A stretch of DNA of 64,000 nucleotides, taken from NCBI GenBank assembly GCA_037367405.1, contig JAZKJV010009629.1:872501-936500 (forward strand), in the 5' to 3' direction. Below are positions 1 through 11,058 of the stretch, in pieces. Within the stretch, counting starts at the first letter, position 1, and each line of letters starts with the position of its first letter. Source of the stretch: Ottelia alismoides (taxonomy: Eukaryota > Streptophyta > Magnoliopsida > Alismatales > Hydrocharitaceae). The translations under genes and the position numbers were made by a program. The notes below the pieces were generated by a model. The model was not told where the DNA came from and did no database searches. It saw only the letters and a program-made list of their open reading frames with translations.

Positions 1-757
1 GTTTATGGGTGAAATTTCGGATTCGGATCCGAATCCGGATCCGAATAAGATGCGGACCCACATCCGCAAAAATAGTCGTAACTCGAGCTCATGATCTCAG
101 ATTTTCACATTCTTGGACTCGTTGGGAAGGTCTCAACGAGAACTATGCGATGGACTCTCAAATGATTTTTTTGGACACTAGATAAGTACAGAATTTGCAA
201 TTAAGATCAGATCCAGTTGAATTTGAAATTAAGCCCATGCTTGGATTTCGAGGTTTTCATATCATAAAAATCTCAAAGGAAGTCTCGTCCTCGAGACTTG
301 AGGTGCGTTCCTGCTAGACTCGTACTCGCATGATCCATAAAATTTTCAAAGAAACGGATGAAACCCATAAAAATATGAAAGAGAACGAAGTAGGATTTCA
401 AACTTCTATACCAAGAAGCAAATGAGGCAACTCATCCCTAATATCGATCTGTGTATTCCCATGTAGCCTTCTCGATATTGTGCCTATGCCTACGCACTTT
501 ACTTAGTGGAATATACTTCCATCATGAAGTCTTAATCAAACAATAGAGGATGTGCATGTAAGGAAAGATCCGACTGTGGGAGTAGTATGCTTCTCGAGTG
601 AGTTTATAAATATAATGATGTAAAATCATCCAACTGAATCAATATAAAGAACGTAGGCATAAATTATCTTCTGATATGTGTTGGCACATCCTCTACTACA
701 TGTCTTATGATGAATTCCTAACCCCTGGACTTTTGATGTAGTAAGAGGATTTGATAT
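1..757. other. Unassigned repeat-like sequence
   Basis: No coding region, RNA gene or element boundary is recognisable here. The only marked structure is a cluster of GGATCCGAAT-type words near the left edge, containing the perfect 18-bp palindrome GGATTCGGATCCGAATCC at 19-36. It lies beyond the gag remnant that follows and could be the flank of that element or another decayed repeat. Confidence 0.4.
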
Positions 758-759
758 TT

Positions 760-1995
760 GCAGAACTTGCCTAGTGTGGGTACTAAGTGTTGTACACAAA
801 ACAAGAGTGTGATATTAAAGTCAACGAAACATGAAATAAAATTGTATATATATAATTCATACCTTTGTCCCTATGGTGAAAATCAGATCACTATGTATAT
901 GTTGGACCATTGGACCTCGTACTTTACTGTACCTGAACCACTAGCACATCGAGGACAATGTGTTATGAAGTGTCCAGGCTGACGACAATGGAAACAAACT
1001 CGCGGTGAGAGCAATCCTCCAGAGGCCATATTGCCTCCTCGTGGTTTGTGGCTATGTTCATATACCGGAGGCCGAGATGATGATGCGCCATGACTAGCCA
1101 AAGTATGTCCCAAGGTGTGAGAAGAAGTGAGACCAGTGGCAACCGGTGTTACTGCAAATGGGTGAAAGCGATGATTTTTGCTATGACAGAGTTAATCTCG
1201 ATGCATTGTTCTGTTTGTATTGTTCTGTATGGGAATGATTCTTTCCTACAAGTTGTTGCTTCTGAGTAGCCTCCCATCTTGTCACCTTCGTTGTCACCTC
1301 TTTGATAGAGGTAGATCCAAGCTACACAAATGGTCTTATACCTCCTCTCTCATGCCATGGATGAACTTCTGCAAGTTCTCCCGTTGGTATGTTGTGGTAG
1401 CAGGAGAGTGGCGTGTAAGCTCCGTATAGCGGATCAAGTACTCCTAAACTGTCATAGAGCCCTGTTTCAGCTCTGCAAACTCTTTCCTCGGTTCTTCAAC
1501 CCAATGATCTGGATAGAACTCTTCATGGAACTCGTCCACGAATACATCCCAAGTAATCGGCTCTGTGAAGTGCTCCTTGATGGAATTCCACCATCTCTTA
1601 GCATTTCCAACTAGTGAAAATTCCGAAAAGGTAAGCCAACTATCTGCTGGAGCAAGTATAATCCGTAGCACCTTGGACACATGCTCCATCCACAACTCCA
1701 CATCAACTGGTGTAGTAGTGCCCAAGAACTGTGGTACATGAAACCTCCAGTAAGTAGCATAAGTAGTATGATGCTTCTACAAAGCATCAAGATCCTCATC
1801 TTGCTCTGCATCCAGTGACGTCGTAGGATGTACACTACACTCCTCCCCTGAAGATCTATAGGAGGGGTCAGACTGGTCCTGGAGCCTTTTCTCTAGTTGC
1901 TCTTGGTGCTGTTAGATACCCTGAACGACCTTAACTAGCAAGGCCAATTATTGTGTCACATCTGGATCGACTCGTGGTGGCAATGTCCTGCACGA
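760..1995 (-). pseudogene. Decayed Ty3/gypsy gag with CCHC zinc knuckle
   Basis: Read on the minus strand, 1725-1444 encodes a Retrotrans_gag-type core with the words AKRWWNSIKEHF, ITWDVFVDEF and EFAELKQGSMTV, which is the pattern of gag in plant chromoviruses of the Del/Tekay kind. Further downstream, about 996-955, is a nucleic-acid-binding zinc knuckle CFHCRQPGHFITHC (CX2CX4HX4C). Gag would form the virus-like particle and bind the element RNA. Stops occur right after GSMTV and several times between core and knuckle, so it is not functional. The gag start lies towards 1995, next to a primer binding site at 2167. No pol follows on the left. The family (chromovirus) is inferred from gag and primer site only. 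Confidence 0.75.
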
Positions 1996-2166
1996 GAACA
2001 ATAACATTAATGTATATATTTTTATACTTGTATCTTTGAGAGACATGTGGACATGGAACTGAATCTACCAGTCTCTTGGGACTTGTGTAGGCTCAAGAGC
2101 ATTACACTATCCGTATTTTGAATACCACATAAGAATCATAGTTGTGAAGTGTATTGGAGTATCATT

Positions 2167-2178
2167 GCTATGATACCA
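2167..2178 (-). promoter_or_regulatory. Primer binding site, iMet-tRNA type
   Basis: The minus strand reads TGGTATCATAGC, one mismatch from TGGTATCAGAGC, the sequence complementary to the 3' end of plant initiator methionine tRNA. It lies three bases from an LTR end and just upstream of the gag remnant, which is the expected position for first-strand priming. Confidence 0.65.
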
Positions 2179-2181
2179 ACC

Positions 2182-3117
2182 TGTGACGACCCCATCAATC
2201 CACATACTTAGCAATACACATCTACACATATGATTCCACATTTGAAATACCATGTTATGAAAAAACTTGTAGGATAAAAGTAAAGAAGGGAAAACTGCAT
2301 TTTTTTCCATTGCACCTTTATTCGTATTATCATGACAACAAAAAATTTATACAATATCGTAGAAGTATAGAAACATTGATACATCATCGTGAACTTATAG
2401 CCATGTGCATGCATCACCATCATGTGTCTCAAAATGTAAGTACAGGTACAAAAATACATAAGGATATGAACTTGCTATACCACAAAAGAAGAGATGCAAC
2501 AAAGTCAACCAGTTGCTATCCATCGCTACAACTGCCGCTCCTCCAAACCAACCGAATTCACGCAAATAGGTTTATAAGAAAAGTACCCAATACATATATA
2601 AAATCACTAGAAAGGTAACATAAAAATGTACAAGAAACAAGTGTGAAAACCCACAAGGTATAAACAACTTCCATGTTTCCAACATCCACTAAAAACGACA
2701 ACTCAAAAAGAACAACCATCCCATACGAAACATTTTCTAATGACTTAACTTATAGATCCAATCCAAATATACATATTTGTTGAAAACAATTCAAATTATA
2801 AAGAGAGTAGTATCATAATATAAAAATTATATAATCCAAGCTTCGTGGATAGTCTGTGGTCTTGGTCCGGTTGGGACCTCACACTACGACTCTAAAACAA
2901 GAAGAATACTTTAAGGTTGGGGTGCCTCCGTAGGCATGCAGTGGGGTACAATGCATTATAACTAAGTTCCTAACATGCCCACAAGCTTCACTTAACAAAC
3001 TGAGTTCCGATTCCTAAATTAAATTTCAACCCACGACTCAGCGCAAACCGCCCAAGTCCACATTCTATCAGTAGAGTTTCTGATGGGAGGTCACAATCAG
3101 ATTTAACACCTTTGATC
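2182..3117 (-). repeat. 5' LTR part of the left gypsy remnant, interrupted by element A
   Basis: Starts (plus strand) with TGTGACGACCCC, so on the minus strand this LTR ends GGGGTCGTCACA, a usual terminal form in Del/Tekay-type LTRs. It directly abuts the primer binding site. The sequence runs without coding content to 3117, where copia element A has inserted; the rest of the LTR should continue after 13670. I could not find its other end. Confidence 0.55.
3113..3117. repeat. Target site duplication of element A, left copy
   Basis: TGATC immediately before the left LTR; an identical TGATC follows the right LTR. A perfect 5-bp duplication is the normal product of copia integration and fixes both ends of the element. 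Confidence 0.92.
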
Positions 3118-3696
3118 TGAAGGATATGGTTAGATCCTCAAGCGCATCACGGAAGCGTGAGCGTCGTATCGAATACGACGAGGAGCAACTAGTCGCACTA
3201 GTTGCTCGATGCAGCGGAATTTTAAAAAAATTTCTTATGACGAAACCACATGATCCAAGAACACTTCTCGGATCGTTTCGTCTAAACCACAAACAAGTAA
3301 TTAGGATTACCTCTTGAAGCGTGGTTGCGATCAAGTCTCTAAACGAAGAGACCTCCTGTCTCAAGTCCGATCCGACGGAGGAGACGCTTGCGAGCGCGGG
3401 GATGAACCGCGTGCTTCTCGCAATCCAAGTTGATGATCCAAGCGGCGGATCTCCTGATCTCGACACACGAGATCCATCGTCTTCTTCACGAGCGAGGCGC
3501 ACCGAAGGAGACGGAGATCCACGAGCAGAAGAACGGGCAGCATAACGACGATGCCACGGCGATGGAGAACCTCTCCATGGCATCCATGGTGGACGGCCAT
3601 GAGAGGGAGAGGGAGGGCTGACCTCTAGAGAGAAAGAGAGAGAGAGAGATGCTTCTCAAGCATTATGTGTAAAGAGAGAGCATGGGTATGCCTCTC

Positions 3697-3704
3697 TATT
3701 TATA
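3697..3704 (-). promoter_or_regulatory. TATA box of element A, left LTR
   Basis: The minus strand reads CCTATAAATAGAG, a near-ideal plant TATA box. A (GA)n/(CT)n tract follows downstream in the direction of transcription. In this 3' LTR copy it would drive transcription out of the element into the left flank. Confidence 0.7.
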
Positions 3705-3929
3705 GGGTTTTGGGATCCATGGATCTCAATCCATGTGTCATATAAAATCAATGGTTGAGATTGATTTATGACAATCCAATGGTCAAGGTTGTTGTTGGTA
3801 AAAGCCAACAACTTGTGATTTAATTTTGATTAAAATATATTTGATAAATCAAATAAATATTAATACCAAATTAAATCAATCAAATAAGGAGAGAAAATAC
3901 AAAGGAGATCAACCTCCCCCTTTAGAGGG

Positions 3930-3957
3930 CAATCTCATGGATTCCCATGAGATTGCA
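3930..3957. repeat. 12-bp inverted repeat in element A LTR
   Basis: Arms GCAATCTCATGG and CCATGAGATTGC separated by four bases form a perfect hairpin in the LTR. The right LTR carries it too, around 11871-11898. It lies outside the CAC-loop palindrome array but has the same character. Confidence 0.75.
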
Positions 3958-4071
3958 TATCTCCTTGATTTTCTCTCTACTTATTTTCCAACAACTATTT
4001 GTTGGGATTTTTTATTCACCAAAATAATTCTCAATTAAATTTGGGAATATTGCAATCTTGATATTGGAATA

Positions 4072-4687
4072 TTGTGAATCATATTCACAACCCAAAACAA
4101 AAAGTAATTTACATTTTCAATTAATTAGACAATGTGTATCCAATACACATTAATAATTAATCTACTAATATAAATTATATTTAACTCTCTCTAATACATT
4201 ATAAATCACATTTATAATATATTATGAATAATTGGATATTACTATCCACATTATTCTTATCCATAATAATTAAATCACATTTAATTATATTGGATAACTT
4301 ATTCTCATGTGCTCAAATAATATGAATCACATTCATATTATTTACATCTTTGATAATCAAATCACATTTAATTATCTAAGATAACTCTCCTTATAATATG
4401 AATCAAATTCATATTATTCATGATAATTAAATCACATTTAATTATCCATTTTCTCAATGCTCGGATACATATATCAACAATAGAATTATCCATGAACTCT
4501 TTCAAGGATAATGCGCTTTCTCCGCGAATACTTGGAGATAAGGACAGGGCGATTGTATTGTTCCACGTATAGTGACATGGATATTGAGATCACATCTCAA
4601 ATACAGATCTCGGGCCTCCCATAGATGCTTGATTAAATCAAGGCCGCAAATCTAATCTTCTCATTGAATCTGAATCACATTCAGATT
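4072..4687. repeat. Array of short palindromes with CAC-type loops, U3 of element A
   Basis: At least nine inverted repeats lie in about 600 bp, most with a 3-base loop CAC (CAT, CCA or CAA in others) and arms of 7-13 bp. Examples: arms TTGTGAAT at 4072-4090; TGTGTAT at 4133-4149; TTATAAAT at 4199-4217; TAATTAAAT at 4267-4287; AAATAATATGAAT at 4315-4343; ATAATATGAAT at 4393-4417; GATAATTAAAT at 4422-4446; TTGAGAT at 4584-4600; AATCTGAAT at 4667-4687. The arms differ between units, so it is not a tandem repeat; only the AT-CAC-AT centre recurs. The array lies upstream of the TATA box, in U3. Confidence 0.85.
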
Positions 4688-5725
4688 AATGTCCAACATT
4701 TGGACTAAGATCAGATTACTTCTCTACTGAGAGGAGTCACTAAAATCCAGACCCGTTTCATCACTCCCTAGGAATGGAAGCGTCATGGTTATACAACCGT
4801 TTATGATCACATCACCCTCAGGTATTCCTAATACCTGTACATCCTGCATACTGGAAGACTCAGAATAGACCCGAAGTATTAGATCAACTTTACACTGTCT
4901 ACTTCAGGGTTTTATCAGTAAGTTTCTCATTCGATCATTGGGAGTCGGTATCGATCATATACTTTCCAAAAACATTTATCATACCTAGGTCTTGATCATA
5001 TACTTTCCAAAAGTATATATCAAACCAACAAATTCAGTCAAGCTTCCAAAGCGAGACGACCGTGCGCACGGAATTTGATTCTTCCCAATATCTCATGAGT
5101 GAGCTCATGTCTTCTGGTTCAGTAGTGAACCTGTATGATCCCTTTGAGAGATCGTATTACTCATATGCCCTTATATGCACACCAGCGCGCCGGTGTATAG
5201 ACCTTGATTAGGCCATCAACCTATTGGTCTGCCAAATGTACATACTCAGACATATAGTAACACATCTGTCTCCGGTCAGAGGATGTGTGCCTATATCATG
5301 ACAGCATATGATATAGGACTTTGGTTATCTCGATCTCGTTAAGTCAACTCTTTGACCTAACTCATCTGACACCTCCGAATCTCTATTCCTATGCAGAGGA
5401 CCTGCATCAAGAGGTCGGTCAGATATCAACCTAAATGAGATAGGATTGCCATCTCCTACTCAGGCTGGAGATCATCTCTTAATAATCATTTGACGGTGCT
5501 TGATGAGTCCTCAATCTAACTCATTAGATATTCATCTAAGCACCAGCCTCTATGATTCAATAATTGAATCAACAGCTGTATGATCATTAAGATGGCCATG
5601 GTACATAACCCTAATTGCACTAAGGGACCTATTATGCAAATTATGTACTCTTTATTTCAGATTAAGGAGTGAATTGCAATAACATTTATTGCATAATGGC
5701 TCGCCGTGGGCTCGCATGTCCAACA

Positions 5726-5740
5726 ATCTCCCACTAGCCC
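5726..5740 (-). promoter_or_regulatory. Polypurine tract of element A
   Basis: On the minus strand the 3' LTR is preceded by GGGCTAGTGGGAGAT followed by TGTTGG, the usual plus-strand primer layout of plant copia elements. It confirms that the element reads right to left. Confidence 0.75.
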
Positions 5741-7450
5741 AAAGAGCCATTAATGGGCTAATCATTTAAACCCACACTCATGTGACAATCATAGGCTATT
5801 TAGAAAATAGCTAGGTAAGCTGATCAGTCACTCCGTTCCCAAGAGACTACGCCAAGTCCTTTTACGGCAATTGCATATCTCCTAGTAACAGTGTTCGCAT
5901 CCAATGCGAATGTTGCATCTCATGCAACCAATACTCAATTTTATCGGTTATAGTGTCCTTGACACTACTTCTTATTAATTATCATAACCAGTATTCCCAT
6001 AATCCTTATTATAATACCTTCATTCCTGGAGATCTTTATCTCCTAAGGTATCTACAGTCAAGACCCTTATAGATCACTATCTACAAGGTCTTAAACCTTT
6101 GAAGATAAGACTTTGAGATCACTATCTCTAAGTTTCATCATCTTTGAAGATATTGTTATTACTGCAATCAAGTGTTTTATCTCCATAGTAGGATTAGTAA
6201 CAGTTTACTACTCCCACTGCATGGTAGACATCTGGTTCTTGTACACATCTAGAATACATTCAGCTTCTCACAACTGATGCACAAGTGCAAGCAGTTCTAG
6301 CATTCACTTCCTCAACTCTTTGAGGTGCTATCCCTTTAGACAGGTCACTACCACATCTTAAGGGAAGGAAGCCTTTCTTGGAATTTTTCAAAATTGGAAT
6401 AAGTCCAAGGTGTATTACTAATGTGACGGTCCCAATACCCTCTTCTCTTTGCTTCTGAACGACTTCAGAATTAAGATCTAAGAGGTATTCTTGAGATCGT
6501 ATCTCAAGGTATGGAACAACCAAATTATAAAACACTTATTATTTATTCTTATATCATTCCAAATGATTAGAATAATATCTACATTTAGCATGATGAACAC
6601 AATGGCACTCCCACTAAGCTTCGCATGGTTCATCAAGATTTTATCTGAAATCACAACATTTATAATTTCATCAAATCTTATGTTCCAACTACAAGAAACT
6701 TATTGGAGTCCAAAGATGGAGTTCTTTAGCTAGCACACCTTGCTTTCCTCAACCATGAAGCCCTGGAGCTTCTTCATATGAATATCCTCAGAGAGGTATT
6801 CATAGAGGAATGCAATCTTGACTTACATCATGAATGTGTCATAGTCAAGTTGTGTAGCTATAGTTAGCAATATTCTGATGGGTTAAAGCAAGGCCACTGG
6901 AGAGCAAGTCTCATCGGAAGCGATGTCTTCTCTTCGGTGTGTAGCTCATGGCTACGAACCGTGCTTTGAAGGTCTCTACCTTCTCATCAGGTTCCCTCTT
7001 TCTATTGAAGATCCATTTAGACCTTAATGGGTCTTACCCATATAGGTGGATCCTCGAGGGTCCATATACGACACTTGTATATGAAGTCTACATTAGACTT
7101 TTATTGCTAACATCCATCTTTCCATGTCATGATCCTCAGGAGCTTCATCACATGAAATCCGATCATCGTCAGATTTAACTGACACATGGAATCCATCCTC
7201 AAAATTATTTGAAGAGGTATTAATGTTTCATCTTTAATTATCTATTTTAGTTTCCGATTTCAGGAGCCTCATTATCTTTTCAAGATTAAATGAGTTCCTT
7301 TACTTCATTTTCATCTTGATTCTCAAGAGAGTCATCCTATAAGAATCATATTCTCAAAGATGAGATTTTTTAAGAATCTCAAGGTCATAAAGAAGGTATC
7401 CAATACCATCCTTTATTTTCCTAATGAAGTAGCACTCTCTAGTGCTAGAT
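5741..7450 (-). pseudogene. Decayed copia RT / RNase H region of element A
   Basis: Minus-strand frames contain broken but clear copia pol words. Near 7018-6970 lies KWIFNRKREPDEKVETF, followed by KARFVA, the N-terminal RT block. Around 6800 VKIAFLYEYLSEDIHM corresponds to the block that carries the first catalytic Asp, which is here a stop codon. At 6585-6574 the YVDD catalytic motif is NVDI. Near 6382-6332 SKKGFLPLRCGSDLSKG is the RT to RNase H linker. The type resembles Tork/TAR/Angela elements. Many stops and frameshifts mean no active enzyme. An integrase remnant may lie just upstream (7450-7200), with a weak CYF...GYLLYD block. The RNase H part below 6260 is barely recognisable. Confidence 0.75.
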
Positions 7451-10400
7451 TCCAGCTTACTTGCATGGAACCTTATTAAGTATATAATGCAGTCTCTACT
7501 ACATATATATCTTGGAAACTTAAGAGATAATTATGCTAGGATTAATCATTGATTAAATCATGTCACACATGATCAATTGTATCTCCCTACAACTCCTTTG
7601 AGTTAAGGTTCATTAGGAGGATTGAGATAGAAATGATATTCATATCTCCATAAGGTATTTCTTGAATTCATCTAATAGGTACATGCTACCTTGGTTAGAT
7701 CAAATTCATTTTATCTTCCTTCAAACTTTGGTTCTAAACCAAAATTGTGAAATCTTTGAACATTTCAAAGTTTTCTAAGTGAAGAAAAGAAATCTCATAT
7801 CAAATAATCACTAATAGATATCACATATCCATAATGTTTATTCTGATATAGATGATTCACATACATTAATATGTATGAGATCTTGAATACCTTAATCTTA
7901 CACCTTTCCCAAGGAAGGGTGTATTGGACATTTTACTTTGAATACAATATTCACAAGTATGTGAGATTTGAATCTTTAGACAATCTAAAGTTTCATGTCT
8001 TACCAGTCCATTGATTTCATCAACAGACATATGTCTAAAATTTGATGTCAGATCATTGTCAAATGATCTTTATCCTCCTATTGATCTTTTAAAGTTTTAA
8101 TTTTCAGTATTAGAAATCTTAATGAACCATTCAATAATTTTCTAATTTAATAGAGTCCACTAGATTTTAGATTACTATCTGAAATATTTCCATCATAACT
8201 CTTTATGATAGATTTATTACAGAATTCATGTTTATATCCAACAATTAGAAATAAACAATGAGTGTATTCTAATATCTAGGTCATAGAGACATTCTCTAAG
8301 ACTAAGGGCTCCCACTGAAAATATGAAGTCTATTGATCTCATGGAAATTGTTGCAACACTTGCATCATTTTCAACATGGATGACCAATAAACCTTAAGAT
8401 CAAATTTCTAATACATATGCAACCAATTGCAAGTGTCATTAGAAAAATTTGAGATACAATTATTAGACTTTATCTTATCAAATAAGTAAGTCAATATCAA
8501 TGATTATATGTAGATTATACTGATGCTCCATCTGAGTCCTTTTCTGAGGATTCTAGACAAACTTGATAGTCATACTATCAACACATCAACTTATTGCAGT
8601 ATTGGCATTCATCCAACTCTTTGGATGTCATATGGAAGTCGCAGAAGTACAATCAACCCTTTGACTATACCTCTTACTTGGGTCCAACCCATGCTTCCAC
8701 TGCGCTCCCTTTGTCTATAAGCAACCTTTGCTCAAGACCAAGGATCTCTTATGTTAAAATCAAAAATTTCAATATAAGAGTATTTCAACATTTATACAAG
8801 CTTCATTTAAGTTCATATAAAATGAATATTATGAAGCTTCATGAATGACTAGAGTATAGACAGTAGAATGATGACACTCATCATCTACATCCATCTAAAC
8901 TCTTTGAAACATCGGTTCAGGTAGGTATTCAAACAATTTGAATACATTATCTCTAATAGAGCTACCATTCTACATGATGTAGAGAACCATGTCATTCATG
9001 ATTAAATGTCAAGAGCACATATATATGCCAGAATATCTTTATTGATTTTATAAGGATTAATTTGATAATTACGATCATCATCGACATGTCACTTCAAAAG
9101 TACATTCGATAAGATCAAGACTTATAGAGACATACAAACCCTAGGGTTTTAGTCCTATTGTCTATTTAATCATCACTTCTCATTATTATGAGGAATCTTG
9201 CACATTGCAACCACATACATTATGTGTCCAATCGCAAGTACAATATCTGGATCAAGGGTCCAATCCATGATATTCTACTGGTTATTAATGAGTATAACAT
9301 TGACTGGGTTTAATGAAGGATTATCTGAAATAAGTAATTTGCATAAGGGTATATATTTATATATATACACATATTATACTTTGATTTAGGAGTTTTTATA
9401 TCAAAGTTGTCTTGCCATGTCAACAATGAAAGTTCATTCCCTTAATCACTTTCAATGTAAGAGATATACTTACCATTATATCTCAACAAGATCTGGGATC
9501 TCCTCTTTATCTTTGTTACATCCCAATAATATGAGAAACTGCAACTCCAATAAAGAGAAGCGGGAACACATTCCGCCTTGCAAGTCCAACTTGCATTTCC
9601 CAATTCGGTCTTTAACACCCGGGCCCACCACCCCTAAGGTGATGTTGACTCGTCGTTAATTGAACCAACCGTCAACAGGAATAGAACTCGCTATGCGCAA
9701 TCCAATATCGCCCCAATAATATGAGGATCCGATATTGGGGTCACTACGCATACGGCCTTACTCTTTCGAGAAGCAAAGAGTCTGATCCAGATGCGCTTGC
9801 ATATAGGAGCTGTCACTTCGTACAGGCGTCTCCTATATACAATCCCGGGCGACGGAAACCCTTCGCCTTGACGGGAGACCATGGATGTCACTTATGTGAT
9901 CCTCCACCTCTTATTCAAATTTAATTAATTACTATGAATCACATTCATATAATTAATTCTTCCAAGGGAATTATTAACTCTAATCATATTAGAGTATTCT
10001 TAATTGGACATAATTAACTTAATCATATTAAATTAATTATCAATCCAATTTAATCAATCAAACTTAATTTTATGCTTGAATATACATATATGATATTATT
10101 CTCAAAGTACGTATTAATTCGAATTTTAATAATTAGAAAAATACATCATAATCCCTCGGACATTATCCCGGCCCTACCCGCTGTCATGGCCAGTACCGAC
10201 GGGAGTGGGGCGGACCACATACGTTGCAACCCGCTGACCAGCGATCCCCGACTAGACACCATATCCACCTCGGGAAAGGATAATGCCAAATTGATTATTT
10301 TGTACTTGAGATGATCATCGGTTCTTCAACCGAAATTATACCATATAGTAATCAAAACAATTTTGATTTTAAGGAAATTTGCTAGGCAAATTCCCAAGTC

Positions 10401-11043
10401 CTATTCAAGCAAGAAGTTTGATGATTGTAATTCCAATTAAGGTTTAGATCAAATCTAATCAACTAATTGGTTGGGGCCAAGTCAATTAGGCAAATAATCA
10501 TGTTTCAATATTTCACAAATATTTTTCAAGATTATTTCACGAAATTAACAATTAATTTCACTAATTGACAATCACTTGGTTCTAGATTAGGAAAGCAATT
10601 TCAGCAGTGACCCCTACTTACTAAAATTGGCATATCTCAATCATATTAAATCCAAATCAAGCAAAGTCAATTTCTAAAGTTTGCTAATTTGATTTAGGAC
10701 AGAACCTAAGTGATGTTTCACGCATTTCGAGGCAAGTCTAAACAGTAATTAACATTTTAATCACGTTCAGATTCACAGTTCCCGCAACAGTGCATACATG
10801 TTCATTAAAACGACCATATCTCGAGCATACGAAATCCGATTTACGCAAACTCAGATCCTATGGTTTCCTTATTTAATGGGGAACAAAATTCGAGCGCTAT
10901 TTTCGTGTTTAAACAATTTAAACATGGCCGAAAAATTACACTAAACAGATCTGCGAAATCAAATGCCATGAAAAACTTTCGCGACCTTAGCGAACCCAAG
11001 TCGTCCTTGGTTAACGAATCACTATTCGAAACCGTCGACCTAA
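7451..11043 (-). other. Non-coding interior of element A
   Basis: Between the RT relic and the primer site, where gag, protease and integrase would be, I recognise no domain on either strand. The sequence is AT-rich with many short perfect hairpins, for example arms CTTTAGA at 7974-7990, AGATCATT at 8050-8069, ATCATAA at 8192-8209 and ACTCTAAT at 9977-9995. Two GC-richer patches (about 9600-9900 and 10150-10280) contain no convincing frame. A long open frame at 10841-11524 runs across the LTR boundary and is chance. Confidence 0.6.
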
Positions 11044-11056
11044 GGCTCTGATACCA
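11044..11056 (-). promoter_or_regulatory. Primer binding site of element A (iMet tRNA)
   Basis: The minus strand reads TGGTATCAGAGCC two bases after the LTR end TTCA. This is the standard plant copia primer site, complementary to the 3' end of initiator methionine tRNA. It sets the right LTR as the 5' LTR. Confidence 0.9.
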
Positions 11057-11058
11057 CT

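Larger units (their letters stand above)
3118..5725 (-). repeat. Element A 3' LTR (left copy)
   Basis: 2608 bp, nearly identical to 11059-13665. On the minus strand it starts TGTTGGACATGCG and ends ATCCTTCA. U3 is the high-coordinate part; a TATA box at 3697-3704 and a CT-rich stretch near 3625-3650 (minus-strand reading) place the likely transcription start near 3665. The open frames at 3068-3583, 3321-3545 and 3826-4038 occur again in the other LTR and are chance frames, not genes. The U3 part holds a striking array of short palindromes (4072-4687). Confidence 0.93.
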
